A stretch of DNA of 64,000 bases from Impatiens glandulifera. Its lineage: Eukaryota > Streptophyta > Magnoliopsida > Ericales > Balsaminaceae. A model generated the notes under the pieces. The model did no database searches. It was given only the letters and a program-made list of their open reading frames with translations, and was not told the origin of the DNA. The position numbers and the translations under genes are program-made. Of this stretch, positions 31,956 to 46,583 are shown in pieces; position 1 is the first letter of the stretch, and every line of letters begins with the position of its first letter. The DNA is taken from the NCBI RefSeq assembly GCF_907164915.1, contig NC_061866.1, positions 29,777,905 through 29,841,904 on the forward strand, read 5' to 3'.

Positions 31956-34240
31956 TAGGGGTGAGCAAACGGGTAAACCCAACCCGTATTACCCAACCCA
32001 TATTCAACCCAAATTAAATTTACCCAACCCATAATTCAACCCATATTATTTACTAATATGGGTTGGGTATGGGTTGGGTAACCCAAATTATTTATTTTTT
32101 ATTTTTTTATTTAACATGTATTTGACTCATTTAACACATTTTTATTCGTTTAACACGTTTTTCACGTTTTTGACATTTTAAATACGTTTTTCACACGTTT
32201 AACACGTTTTTGACACGTTTAACACGTTTTTGGCACGTTTAACACATTTTTGACACGTTGAACACGTTTTTCATGTTTTTGGAATGTTTAACACGTTTTT
32301 GACACATTTGACACGTTTTGACACGTTTTTTCACGTTTTCGACACGTTTAACACATTTTGACACATTTTTGGCACGTTTAACACGTTTAACATGTTTTGA
32401 CACGTTTAACATATCTTTCACATTTTTGACACGTTTCACACGTTTTTCATGTTTTTGGCACGTTTTGACACGTTTAACATTTTTTCCACGTTTTGACACG
32501 TTTAACACGTTTTCGACACGTTTAATACGTTTTTCACATTATTGACACGTTTCACACGTTTTTCACATTTTTGGCACGTTTAACACGTTTTGACACGTTT
32601 AACACGTTTTAACACGTTTAACACGTTTCGACACGTTTTGTCACGTTTTTCACGTTTTTGGCACGTTTTGCACGTTTTGACACATATTTCACGTTTTTGG
32701 CACGTTTAACACGTTTTCCTCGTTTTTGACATATTTTGATACGTTTAACACGTTTTTGACACGTTTAATACGTTTTCACACATTTAATGTCAAACGTGTG
32801 AAAAACATATTAAACGTGTCAAAAATTCCAAAAACGTGTTAAACGTGACAAAACATGTTAAAACTTATCAAAACGTGTTAACGTGCAAAAAAAAATGTTA
32901 AACATGTCAAAAATATGTTAAATGTGTAAAACGTGTTAAAATGTCAAAAACGTGTTAAACGTGCCAAAAACGTGAAAAACGTGTTAAACATGTTACAAAC
33001 GTATTAAACATGTTACAAACATGTTAAACGTGTTAAGAATGTGAAAAACATGTTAAACATGTCAAAAACGTATTAAACGTACCAAAATGTGAAAAACATG
33101 TTAATGTGTGAAAAACGTGTCAAATATGTCAAAAACGTGTTTAACATGCCCAAAATGTGAAAAACATATTAAATATGTGAAACACGTGTTAAACGTGTGA
33201 AAAACGTGTGAAAATGTGTTAAACATATCAAAAACGTGTTAAAATGTTAAGAACGTGTTAAACGTGCCAAAAACGTGAAAACCGTGTTAAACTTATCAAA
33301 AACGTGTTAACGTGTTAGTTATGTTAAAACGTGTTAAACGTGCCAAAAACGTATAAACGTGTTAAACGTGTGAAAAACATTTTTAAGTGTGAAAACGTGA
33401 TAAAAATATTAAAAACGTGTTAAACGTGTGAAAAACGTGTTAAAATGTCAAAAACGTGTTAAACGTGTTAAACGTGCCAAAAATGTGAAACTTGTGTTAA
33501 ACTTATCAAAAACGTGTTAAATATGTTTAAAACATTTTAAACGTGCCAAAAACGTGAAAATCGTGTTAAACTTATCAAAAACGTGTTAACGTGTTATATA
33601 TGTTAAAAACGTGTTAAACGTGTCAAAAACGTAAAAAAACGTGTTAAACTGTTAAAAACGCGTTAAATATGTCAAAAACGAGTTCAACATGACAAAAACG
33701 TGAAAAACGTGTTATTAGTGTGAAAATGTGTTAAACATGTTAAAAACGTGTTAAACGTGTCAAAAACATGAAAACGTGTTAAACGTGTCAAAAACGTGAA
33801 AACGTGTCAAAATGTGAAAACGTGTGAAAAACGTGTTAAACGTATGAAAAACGTGTTAAACGTGTGAAAACGTGTTAAACGTGTGAAAACGTGTTAAACG
33901 TGTGAAAAACGTGTGAAAACATGTTATAAGTGAAACGTGTTAAAAATATTAAAAAACGTGTTAGATGTGTGCAAAACGTGTTAAACGTATGAAAAATATG
34001 TTAAATATGTCAAAAACGTGTTCGACTTAAAGTTGGAAGATTATTAGTTTATATTGGATTAATAATAGAGAATTAAACTAAATTTATATAATTTGGGTAA
34101 TTTGGGTAACTCTAACCCAACCCAAATTAAACTCAACCCAACCCCATACTCAACCCAACCCATATTACCCAACCCAAATTAATATTTTGGGTTTGGGTTA
34201 GGGTTGGGTTTGGGTAAAGCCATATTATGCTCACCCCTAG
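31956..34240. mobile_element. hAT-like element with inverted minisatellite (D2)
   Basis: Same 12-bp inverted ends and same 8-bp duplication GTTCAATG (31948-31955 and 34241-34248) as in D1, so the insertion predates the 30-kb duplication. It is 47 bp shorter because repeat units differ (for example one GGGTTGGGTAT unit fewer near the left end). The palindrome axis is near 32784-32790 with one arm base changed. Confidence 0.88.
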
Positions 34241-35788
34241 TTCAATGTGCAAAAATATCAGTTTTATATTGGAAATACCCCTAGTGTGAACTAGAGTTTT
34301 ATTATTATTATTTTTTTCTTTTTTCACTTTTTGGAATGCCACAAGTGTGAACTAGGTTTTATTTCTTTTTTATTTCTTTTTTGAATGGTATAGTATGCAC
34401 TACTTGAAGTAAACGGCTTATGTTTATGATCATTTTTTTTAAGATGTCTTACAACGCGTTATCGAGGATATACGTCTTACATCACATATTTTTTTCGGAT
34501 GACTTAGAATGCGCTATTGGTGATAGGTGTCTTACATCGCATCTTTTTTTTATTATTTATTTTTATTTTTTGGATGACTTACAATGCGTTATCGGGGATA
34601 AACATCTTACATCGAATCGTTTTTTTATTTTCTTATTTGTTTATGGTTAGACATTTTATTAGTATTTTCGAAGAATGCCCTTATTCTTGACATCGGGAAG
34701 GTCGTCTTATTTGTTTTTATAAAAGAGAAACGAGGATTATGATCCGGCCTAAGCTACGTATCTTTTTCCAAAGAATCAGGTCATTGATGTAGTTCATGGT
34801 CATGATTATTTTTTTTTTATTTTTTTTGTGTTTTCATTTTTTCCTTTTAAAGATGAGCTAGTGTATGAATTAAGATTTTTTTATTTTATTAGAAGATCCA
34901 TTAGTATGAGAACTAGAGTTTCATTCCTTTTTATTTTTTTATTGTTGTTTTTTCATTCTTTTTATTTTTAAGTGCCTTAGTGTATAAAATTATGATTTTA
35001 TTTTTGTTGATGTTGTTATCATCATTTCATTTTATTTTACGTTTGTTGATGCAAATATTTTCAATACAAATGATGTTAATGCATGCATATGCAAATGTAA
35101 TCCTACGAATGATCGATAATTTCCAGATTTTTCATTCATGTCATTTTTAGACCTACAAGTGTACCATCAATAAAGAATGAGAAGACATCTTGTCCTCAAG
35201 TTATTTGGGAGATCCTTCATCGTCTTATGTGATTACCTTAAGTGTTTGATTCACTAGCTCAAGTAGACATTAAGATTTTTCTTCCATGAACATCGTTCTT
35301 GAGCCTAAGCTTTAATTGTGTTCTTGGAACTTGGAGCTATTGCTTATGATCAAGAGGTCATGCCCTAATTTTATACATAGGTTTTCTGGGAGGCACTTCA
35401 TCATCTTCTTTGATTTATATTGAATGTTTGACTCACTACTTAAGTAGACGTTAAGATTATTTTCCACAAGAATCGTTATGGAGTCTAAGATGTAGTTACG
35501 GTCTTGGGACCTAGAGTTATTGCTTATGATTGAGAGATCATGTCTTAGTTGAAGACCAATAAAACAAACACAATTATTGTCGACTTTAGATTTATATCAG
35601 ACATCATCATTTACTTTAGCCGCTCCGAGATGTCATGTGAATGAATTATTAAGGCCGTGTAAAACTATAATAAGCCTCTTATTGATTGAGTGCATCATCT
35701 CTCAATTTTAATACCACTCATTATTTCTCGCATGCTTTTTTATTCTCAAATCCTGACATATTTTTTCCTTCTTCGACTTTCCCTTTTT

Positions 35789-36353
35789 CCTGTTCAATTT
35801 CTTCACGGCAATGCAATATTTGACTCCTCCTTTATACTCGTTCCATCTATTTGTGCGGCCAACAACTCTTTAGATAATAAGATATTTTCTAACTCCTCGA
35901 GCGAAGGTTGTTGTGCCCATCCTTTAATCGAGATGATAAATAGAGTATACTCGGATCAAAGTTCTTGAACAATATATCTCTTCGTTGAGCCTCTAAATTT
36001 TTATCATTTGGGTTCAGTAATGAAATTTCCGAACATATGTTCTTAACCTTAAGAAAGAATACCGAGAAAATTCCAATTTGCGTTGCGGCTGCCAACTCGT
36101 TTTCAAGTATCTGAAGACGAACCTCATTCTTATTATTGAAAAGACAATTAAGCGTTTCCTAAATCTCACGAGCAGATCCACAGTCGATGATGTGCTCGAA
36201 CAGATTGTGGGAGATTGACATCTTCAACACAAATTCTACATTCGCGTTGAGTTTCTTCAACTTTTTCAATTCTTCCGCATTTTCAACGACATCCTCAGAA
36301 GCTATATCATTTTTGTCTATGATGATGCCCCACAATGTTCCCTGACTAGGTAC
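35789..36353 (-). pseudogene. Degenerate copia gag fragment (D2)
   Basis: Same reading blocks and same in-frame stop as the D1 copy at 4275-4839. Essentially unchanged, so the decay predates the 30-kb duplication. Confidence 0.75.
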
Positions 36354-36746
36354 GATTCCATATAAGTCTTCTATATTCGGTAGTTTGACTAATTAACAAC
36401 TTTAAACCAAGTCCAGCTACACGACTACCACTTTCCATATCGAATAATAATGTTACCTTCTTCTTGAATGCAGCCAAAGCTCCAATATCATGTAACGAAG
36501 TCACAATCAGAACTTCGATTATCAAACCGTGAATAAGCTTATTAAAAAAAATGAATAAAGACTTTAGATTGGGAAACAAATTTAAATACAATTCTTTATA
36601 TTAAATGTGTAAAATAAGGATACAATTACATCTTATATATAGTAAAATAAAACTTAGACATAAGCTAAGAATCTCATTTATTATAGATAATTTCCAGAGA
36701 CTTAGATAATGAAAAGACACATTTGTTATTATTATCACTTGAGTTT

Positions 36747-37182
36747 CTAACCGGCGCCACCCATGACCAAGAAATTCATCTCGGCACTGATGGAGTTTTG
36801 ATCTTGAATTAGCGGTTGCTGCTGCGGCCACATCAGACTACTGGTTTGGATTGTAGGTGACGGCATAATGCTTAAACGAGCGAAGCTCTGGTTTTGAGCA
36901 CGGGTGATTGCGAGGGGATCATGACGAGGGTTTTGCATGAAGTAGATGAATAAGAAGGAATTGCAGATTTCCATTAATGGGTGATAAACTTCTACGGGTA
37001 TTACTCAGCATCATCATGGAGATATTGTCTTGGTCATGATGAAGTCCTGCACATAATCCAGCTGTAGGTCTCCCGTTAATCCAGCTCAAAGGGCGATGAT
37101 CAAATGACTCTACCTATCCTAAGTAATTGAACTCCAAATTCTCAAGTAAATTATTAGAAGAGATCCTTTCGTTCATATCCAT
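36747..37182 (-). pseudogene. C1 unknown-gene remnant (D2)
   Basis: Carries the same internal TAG, frameshift and lost splice acceptor as the D1 copy. One change in the tail turns MSSPTIQ into MPSPTIQ. TATA box equivalent near 37691-37700. Confidence 0.5.
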
Positions 37183-38414
37183 ATATAAATTTCATCCAAA
37201 AAAAATAATTCTAAATTATATATATATATATTTAAATATAATTTCTCTTTCATTTATTCATAAAAAATAAACAAAATTACAGTTATCAACCTTCTATAAC
37301 AAAATTTATCAAAATGAATTTATCAAATCTCTTTCTAAGAAAATTCAAAAGTTCAAGGTGTGGATTTTATAAATCTTGAACTCTAATGTTCCCTAACAAA
37401 TTTACACCATTTCAGAAATCACAAAAAAAAAAAAAGATTTGACATTTGTATATAAGCTCAAAATCAATTCCATTTTTTATTTTTCAAATAATTAACCATG
37501 AAATATTGCATTTAGCTAGATCCAACTATCTATGTATACAGAGGATGATAATAGATATATTTACCTAGCTTAAAAAATGGAAGTCCGAAGAACTGAAGAA
37601 TAATAAATAATTCTCGCTAGACAATTTAAACAAAAAGAAGATGAGCAAGAGGTAGAGTATTAGATGTGAAATAAAAAGAAGAATAAGAGGTTTATATACA
37701 ATAAAATTGAGCTCAAAATTTGGAATTACAATAGATTACATGTTTATCTTTGGTCAACAGATAAAAAGCAACTTGTACATTTTTTTTATAATATTTGATA
37801 GTTTTTATGGAACTTTCAGTTATTGTCATAAAGTTTTAATACCAATAAAATATAATTATTTTAAAATCATTTTTGTGGGCTTTACAAAGAATTTGATTAT
37901 TTTACCTATATTAGTTAATTTGTTGTAATTATTATAACTTCTTTTTATTAAACTTTTATGGATCTTTATCTATGTATTTAATATTAGTATTATAATATTT
38001 AAGAAAATTATAAACTTATGATAAAGATCAAATAAATAAATTACAACAATCTATATATTTTTTTATTTTTTATTAATTAACTCATTTAATAAATATCTCA
38101 GTTTTCCATTGTTTTTATATTTTCTTTTGGTTAATTCTTTTATTTTTAATTAATTATAAATAAACTTAAGGTGTTGTAATATTTTTTGAGATCAATTATT
38201 AATATAATAATATTAAATAAAGTATAGACACTAAGTAGATTTTTGTTAAACTCAAAAGAAGAAATGAAAGAGGATTAACCATAACGTTCAAATGTAGAAT
38301 ATATAGAAAGGTAGAATATGTAAATTCTATGAACGACAAAAAAATAAAATTTCTTTAGTGAGACTAGCTGATTGTCGTTTACTGTCACATTTATTACATT
38401 AGTTGTTAAACAAT

Positions 38415-38765
38415 TTATATAGTACTTTTATTTAAGTCATAACTCATAGTGCTTAAACAAGCCAAGCTTTGGTTTTGAGCACGGGTGATGGCGAGTGGAT
38501 CATGATGAGGGTTTTGCATAAAGTAATTAGTTTGATGAATAAGATGAGATTTCAGATTTCCAGGGTGATAATTTATGGATGATAATCTTCTACGGGTATT
38601 ACTTAGCATCATCATTGAGATATCGTCTTGGTCATGATAGAGTCCTACTGCATGTCCCTCGTTAATCCAGCTCAAAGGCACCTGATGATCAAATGACTTT
38701 ATCGATCCTAAGTAATTCAACTCCAAATTCCCAAGTAAATTATTTGAAGAGATCCTTTCATTCAT
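38415..38765 (-). CDS. C2 unknown protein, shortened start (D2)
   Basis: The first ATG of the D1 copy is ATA here (MDMNERI becomes IDMNERI), so the frame opens at the next ATG (38765) and gives 116 residues. The rest matches D1 with few changes, including the aberrant tail created by the C duplication. The leader intron, splice acceptor and TATA box (about 39351) are retained. Loss of the first start argues against strong selection. Confidence 0.4.
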   Translation of the reverse strand: MNERISSNNLLGNLELNYLGSIKSFDHQVPLSWINEGHAVGLYHDQDDISMMMLSNTRRRLSSINYHPGNLKSHLIHQTNYFMQNPHHDPLAITRAQNQSLACLSTMSYDLNKSTI

Positions 38766-38810
38766 ATCTATCTGTAAATTTAATCCAACAAAACAAATTA
38801 ATTATAAATT

Positions 38811-38846
<36 letters not shown>

Positions 38847-40958
38847 AATATAATTTCTCTTTCATTTATTCAAACAATAGTAAAAAAATAAACAAAATTA
38901 GAGTTATCAACCTTCCATAATAAAATTTATAAAAAATGAATTTATCAAATCTCTTTCCAAAAAAATTCAAAAGTTCTAGATGTTGATTATATAAATCTTG
39001 AACTCTAATGCTGCCTAACAAATTTATACCATTTAAGAAATCACAAAACAAAATAGATTTGACCTTTTTATACAAGCTCAAGGTCTATTCCATTATATAT
39101 TTTTCAAATAATTAACCATAAAATCTTGCATTTAGTTAGATCTAGCTATCTATGTATACAAAGATGATAATAAACATATTTACCTAACTGAAAAAATGAA
39201 AGTATGAAGAACTGATGAATAAGAAATAGTTCTCGCTAGACAATTTAAACAAAAAGAAATGAGCAAGAAGTAGAGTTTAGATGTGAAATGAAAAGAAGAA
39301 TATGAGCAAGAGGTAGAGTTTATATGTGAAATGAAAAGAAGAATAAGAGGTTTATATACAATGAGATTGAGCTCAAAATCTGGAATACAATGCAGGAAGA
39401 GTACATGCCTATCTTTGGTCAACAGATAAAAAGCAACTTGTACATTTTTTTAATAATTTTTGATAATTTTTATGGAAACTTTTCTTTTAGTTATTGTTGT
39501 AAAATTTTAATACCAATAAAATATTATTATTTTCAAATATTTTTGTGGACTTTAAAAAGAATTGGATTATTTTACATATATTAGTTAATTTGTTGTAATT
39601 ATTATAACTTCTTTTTATTAAACTTTTATCTTATCTTAATTATTTTTGTAATCTCTATAGATTTATGTACTTATGGATCTTTATCTATGTATTTAATATT
39701 AGTATTATAATATTTAAGAAAATTATAAACTTATGATAAAGATTAAATAAATAAATTACAACAATCTAGATAATTTTGTATTTTTTTATTAATTAACTCA
39801 TTTAATAAATACCTCAGTTTTCCATTGTTTTTATATTTTCTTTTTGTTAATTCTTTTATTTATAAATTAATTATAAATAAACTTAAGGTGTTGTAATATT
39901 TTTTTAGATCAATTATTAATATAATAATCTTAAATAAAGTATAAACACTTAGTAGATTTTTGTTAAACTCAAAAGAAGAAATTAAAGAGGATTAACCCTA
40001 ACGTTCAAAGGTACAATAGGTAAATTCTATGAACGGCAAAAAAAAAAATCTTCTTTAGCGAGGCATCTAGCCTGATTGTCGTTTAGTGTCACGTTTATTA
40101 TATTAGTTGTTAAACAATTTATTTAGTACTTTTATTTAAGTCATAACTAATTTATTTTTTATAGAAAGTAAACGTGACATAATCATATCTCTTCTTTTCT
40201 TTAACTGAAAACAAATAATATTTTGTTTAATAGAAATATAAACCTGTCTCAATTGACAGTTTCACATTTTCTTTAACGGTTAAGCAACCAATAATTTATT
40301 TATGAGAAAATAAACACGACTTAAATGACAATTCGCGTTTTCTTTAAATTAAAAACTGTTTTAATAATAAACAAGAGAGTCTAAACAAAAGTTTTCATTT
40401 AAATTAAAATATAGTTTATTAAGAATTTTTTTTTAATACACTAAGGTAAACTTAAATGAAATATGTTTTAATAGACGTGTTTGATTCATAGTTGAATATT
40501 GAGTGTCGTGCTAATTTCATAAACTCGTAAAATAAAAAATTAATTTAATTTTATATTGTCTAGATCTTTGACAATTTTCAAATTATATTTCAAATTTATA
40601 CATTGGGAAAAACGTTTTTACAAATATTTAAGTTTTCATTATATTATATGTAGAAAAAATTTGTATAGAAATTTTTGTAAGTGGCCAATGTAAAACCAGT
40701 ATCATTATAATGGTGTGGGATTTGTTATATTGATAATTATGCATTTTAATATACATAGACTATTAAAAAAAATTATATATTTTAATTTTCTTCCCATAAA
40801 AGATAATGAATACCTTACCTTAATTAAATTATTATCTTCTCTATGAAAATGATTTCCTATTTATAGCACACCACTCTTCCCTTATTTTATTTCAATAATA
40901 ATTAATTTATTATTTTCAAATAACTCTCATATTATTTGTAAGATATCTAGATAAACAA

Positions 40959-41010
<52 letters not shown>

Positions 41011-41623
41011 GAATTGTTTTATATATATTAAAAAATAATTATTTTTTTGTTAATAAGTAAATTGTTGTTTAAATATTGAGAGTTAACTAAAATTATTTTA
41101 AAATTAAACAAGTCCTAGTGAAACATAAACTTATATTTATTTCAAAATATTCCAACATTTTTTACTATCGTCTTAATTGTCAATGACAAAAACATAAGTG
41201 TATCGATTATTTAGACTCACATATATTATCTATATGTGAGTCTAAATAACATTGAGTGGTAATTTCAATGTCTCATCTACTTTGAGTATTAATATATATT
41301 TTTTGTTTTGTTTTTTGGCGACCTGGTATATTTGATAGAATCGATACACATATGCTTTTTCTTTTAGCAATTAGGATGAAAGTCTAGGTGAGCATTATGT
41401 GGTGATTTTAAAATCTCAACCATGAGAAACTCTTTTTCTATTGTTTTTTGTAGCATTGGTATATCTTACAGAATTAATACACTCGCATTCTTGTCTTTGT
41501 GCAATAAAGACAAGAGTCTAGATGAATATGCAATGGTGATTTTAAAGTCTCAACTTTGATGACAACTTTATCTCATTTTTTTTTTCTCAAGTCTCGACTT
41601 TCGAGTCAAATCCAATTTTTTAA
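38766..41623. other. C2 promoter and AT-rich intergenic DNA (D2)
   Basis: Equivalent of D1 7262-10102. Contains C2 leader intron and promoter, then gene-free AT-rich DNA with an expanded (TA)n tract (about 40966-41001, twice the D1 length). AACCATTTAG near D1 9299 is lost here. Confidence 0.6.
41207..41249. repeat. Perfect 19-bp hairpin (D2)
   Basis: Identical arms and loop to D1 9684-9726. Confidence 0.8.
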
Positions 41624-43560
41624 ACTTTTTTTTCTTTTTTAGGAGTAGAACAATGTTCTTTATTCACATTGTTTTAGCTTATGCTTTGATTTTTTTCACG
41701 AGTTTGTTTTTAGAATTAGATGCAAGTACACAAGACGATGCAATCAGGCATCATTTTCTTGAACCGTCTAGGAAATTATTGAGTTCCTTTTGAAACGATC
41801 GTCGAAGGGACACTCATCTTTGCTCGTACTTGTTTCCTAATATCCGTTTTTTGTCTTCATTTTTTTAGAGACGGATCTTGGCGACATTTCCTCGCATTAT
41901 TTTTTTGGCAAACTAATGGTTACAGCTAGGCATCGAGACACGACTGCTTACGTATCCTCTTGATAGAGGAATCATGTCGAAATGTAGTTCAAGGTGCAAA
42001 ACTATCAATTTTATATTGGAAATGCCCCTAGTGTGAACTAGAGTTTTAATAATATATTTTTTTTTCATTTTTTGGAATGCCACTAGTGTGAACTAGAGTT
42101 TTATTATTATTATTTTCGTTTTTTATTTTTTGGAATGCCACTAGTGTGAACTAGGTTTTATTTCTATTTTGAATGGTTTAGAATACACTACTTGCGGTAA
42201 ACAACTTACATATATGGCCATTTATTTTTTTAGGATGTCTTACAATGCGTTATCGAGGATATACGTCTTAAATCGCATCTTTTATTGTTCGGATGACTTA
42301 GAATGCGCTATTGGTGATAGACGTCTTTCATCACATCTTTTTTTATTATTTATTTTTATTTTTTGGATGACTTACAATGTGTTATCGGGGATAAACGTCT
42401 TACATCAAATCGTTTGTTTTTCTTATTTGTTTATGGTTAGACATTTTATTAGTAATTTCTAAAGAATGTCTTTAGTTTTGACATAGAGATTTATTTTTTT
42501 AACTAGGAAGGTCATCTTATTTGTTTTTTTAAAGAGAAAGAAGGATCATGATCGGGCCTAAGCTACCTATGTATCTTTTTTCCAAAATATCATGTCATTG
42601 ACATAGTTTTCGTGGCCATGATAATATTTTTTTATGTTGTTTGTGTTTTCATTTTTTCTATTTTTACTTTTGAAGATGTGCTAGTGTATGAATTAAGATT
42701 TTTTATTTTATTAGAAGATCCATTAGTATGAGAACTAGAGTTTCATTCCCTTTTATTTTTTTGTTGTTATTTTTTTCATTCTTTTTATTTTTAAGTGCCT
42801 TAGTGTATAAAATTATGATTTTCTTTTTGTTGATGTTGTTATCATCATTTCATTTTATTTTAAGTTTGTTGATGCAAATATTTTTAATACAAATGATGTA
42901 AATGCAATCCTACGAATGATCGATAATTTTCAGATTTTTCATTCATATAATTTTTAGACCTACAAGTATACCATCAATAAAGAATGAGAAGACATCTTGT
43001 CCTCGGGTTATTTGGGAGATCCTTCATCGTCTTCTGTGATTACCTTAAGTGTTTGATTCACTAGCTCAATTAAACATTAAAATTTTTCTTCCATGAGCAT
43101 CGTTCTTGAGCCTATGCTTTAGATGCGTTCTTTGGACTTGGAGCTATTGCTTATGATCAAGAGGTCATGTCCTAATTTTATACTTAGATTTTCTGGGAGG
43201 CAATTCATCGTCTTCTTTGATTTACTTTGAATGTTTGACTCACTACATAAGTAGACGTGGTGATTCTTTTCCACAAGAATCGTTATGGAGTCTAAGATGT
43301 AGTTGTGGTCTTGGGACCTAAAGTTATTTCTTATGATTGAGAGATCATATCTTAGTTGAAGACCAATTAAACAAACACAATTATTGTCGACTTTATATTT
43401 ATATCAGATATCATCACTTACTTGAGCCGCTTTGAGATGTCATGTGAATGAATTATTAAGGCCACGTCAAAACTATAATAAGTCTATCATTGATGGAGTG
43501 CATCATCTCTCAATTTTGATACCAAGTTAGTATTTCTCGCATTCTTATTTATTCTCAAAG
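41624..43560. repeat. B2 old repeat without hAT (D2)
   Basis: Equivalent of D1 10103-12037; empty hAT site TAGTTCAAGGTGCAAAA at about 41986-42002. Confidence 0.75.
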
Positions 43561-46205
43561 CATTTCTTCATTTACATGGTAGGTTGTTCTAGTTACCCTT
43601 TTATTCGAATGGTATTAAATGTTCTTCTAAAGGATTTAACAAGGCCACTTCAAGTTTATTGAGCGTAGTAGTGTATAAGATGTTGATTAGCGATGTTCAT
43701 TCTCGTCTTTGTATTCGATCTTTAGTCGAGCTCTTGAGATCTTAAGTTGTGGGTAATAATCAAGAGATTATGTCCTCGATTGGAGGTCGATGAATAGGCG
43801 TGACCATCTTGAATCACATATTCATCCTTAGAATCTTTGCATACCTGAGTTTCTTCGAGATGTCATCATTTATACCTATGGTAGTTTGTCAAAGCTCCAT
43901 CAAACTATAATAGGATTTCCATCAATGGAGTGCATCATCTCTCAATTTTTACATTGAGATAACATGTTTCGCATGCTTGTATATCTACAATGCATTGTTC
44001 CATTTCCACATGGTTAGCTTTTTTAGTTACTTTCTTTTGTTTGAATTAATTCAAAAATTCTTCAAAAGGATAAAATGGGTTTACATCCATATTGTTGAGT
44101 ATACCAATGTATAAAACCTTGAGGAAACAATTTCCATTCTCATCTATTTGTTTCTCATTATTGGAGACACTCATTTTCCCCCTCCCCCAATTTTTATAGT
44201 TTATAAAAAAATAATTTTGAAATAATTGAATTTTCAAGGGTAGTTGATTTCAAATTTTAATAAAGTTAATTTGATTAAGTTATAGAAGCACAAGGGTTTT
44301 ATCATACTTGATATATTTAAGTTATTTTATCATGTAATATAACCTTAAGTAATAACAAAATTTTGTTTATTTTGTTTAATAAAGTTTCTTAATTAAATGA
44401 ATTGGTATGTAAAAGAGTTTTAATTAATTAAATCAACTTAGATATAGGATAAAACAAAATAATAAGGTTTTTATATAAAAAACTGTTTTTTATATTAAAC
44501 AATTTTTCAAAAATCTTTTATTAAATTTGTTTAATTAGGTTTGATTAATTAAGTTTTTATTAAATACATTCTTTTTGGGTATAAGATTATGTCTATTGCT
44601 TTTCAACTTAGTCTTTTCCCTCATTAAAAAGATTGATTTTATTGTTAATTAGATTGATTTTTTTTAGTTTAAGAATACATAAAATGTTTTCCCTTTTATT
44701 TTGTTTTGTCTAACATGTTTTGAGTAGGAATAATGGGAAAACCGTATGGACTTTAAAGAGTCCAAGCTCAAGAAGGTGGTGGGACGATCTAAAAGATTCC
44801 TAAATATGAGAAAAAAAGGGGGAGTCCATGACTTTCTCACCTCTTGAATTTCAAATCCAAGTGCAAGTTCTACAAGGTGGTGGAAGGATCTAGAAGGCCC
44901 CTCCCCAATTGTGATCAAGGAGTTAAGGAATCCCTTAAGACTTGTTCTTTTTATTAAATAAAAAAAATCATTTTGACAATGTCACAAAGAACCTTTCTTC
45001 ATTATGTTAAGGATGGTAAATGGGCATTGGGCCCTAGGGTTTCCCATAATTTTCCTATACATCACCCTTAGCACCTAAGAAAAAACATAACTTATATTTT
45101 CTATGTGCCCCTAAGTTGTCAAAATTGAGACCTTTTCACAAATTTTGGCAGCCCCTTTAGAGAATCCTGTAAGAAATCACAATTTCTTGTCAAATTAGTC
45201 ATAAGTATTTCTAAGAGCCTACAAATTTACACACGCTAAGTCAAGAACACGGATGTATTGTAAGCTTCTTGAACTTCATCTCTTTTGTCTTTGCCTTTAA
45301 TATAAATATAATTTGTTGCCTTTTCCTTTTCAACTTTGGTAATTATTAGCTTAGGTTTTATTTTTTTGCATCATATCATGTAAATATGTAATATAAACCT
45401 AACACGTAAATAAAAAACAAGAACAACAAAAAATACAAAAATTAAACAAGGGTATTTGACCCAATACAATTTTTAAATCAAAATCGGCTCAAGAACTAGC
45501 CATTTGAAAGGTCCTCGGTCAAATACCTTAGATCTTGATTTAAATCTAGATCTTTTTGAGAAAAATTATTAATAAATGCTTTAAAAGATTTGGATTAGAA
45601 AGAATATGATTTAATGTTAGATTTAAGACATTGATCGAAAACCTTTCTAAGAATCCTAAAAAACTAACCCCTAAAGAAAAATATAAATCTGCTTTGATTC
45701 TTAGTTTATCGTTTATATAAATGTTTATACATATGTTATTAATGTATAATCACCAAATAATTAGTTAGTTAGAGTTAGGTCAGAAAGTTAGAAAAACAGC
45801 AAGCCATCTATTGTAGCGATACACATGACCGGAAAAATGAACCCTGGAGGGCGCTGAAGGAGCATTAGACCAAGAAATATGCATTCTGGAGTGCGCACAA
45901 ATTTCATCCGATTGAGGAGTCCTTATGCACGTGGAGACCGACACTTTCCTGATTCTTCCAGTGCATACAAGACCAATAAAACTACATTGGCTCTACGCTC
46001 GGCTAGTTTTCCTGACAATTAAGATCGATGGAATTGACCCAAGGTGCGTAGCTGAATCTTCACCCGGACGAGAAGTTCATTTTCTCCCCTACTGACGCTT
46101 AGAACCGAAAAGGTGCTTTTTTCACTACGGTTCTTCACCCAACTAAGAAGAATTAGCCTTGGGCTAGTTTTATCGTCACTTCTGACCGGGGGAAAGGTTC
46201 ACCCG
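43561..46205. other. Intergenic, no supported gene (D2)
   Basis: Equivalent of D1 12038-14691 with scattered substitutions and one small deletion near 44272 (AATTAACCT lost). The 84-codon minus frame at 44664-44918 is preserved but lacks a recognisable domain. Confidence 0.5.
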
Positions 46206-46583
46206 TAGGGATGGCCATAGGGCGGTTTAGGGCGGGGAATGTATTTACCATCCCCATCCCATTTTTATTTTGGGAATTATTTTACTACCATCCCTATCCC
46301 AGTTGGTTTTAGGGAATCCCTGCGGTGCATCATTTATATCATATTCTCGAAAATATTTTTTTTTTATATAAACGGATTTTTTAATATAATATTTATTGTA
46401 ATATATTATAATTTTCTATTATTGTACAGAAATAAACTTAAAACTCTTTTAAAATATAATGAATAAATAAATATATTGGTGATTTTATATATTTAAGTGT
46501 GTTTTTAGTATTTAGGGCATAATTAGGATGAAACTTGGGTGTTCGGGAAGGAGACACAAATACCACCATTGCCCCATCCCTGA
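46206..46583. mobile_element. Probable small hAT-family remnant (D2)
   Basis: Same ends as the D1 copy (TAGGGATGG and CCATCCCTGA), again with no target duplication. Confidence 0.5.
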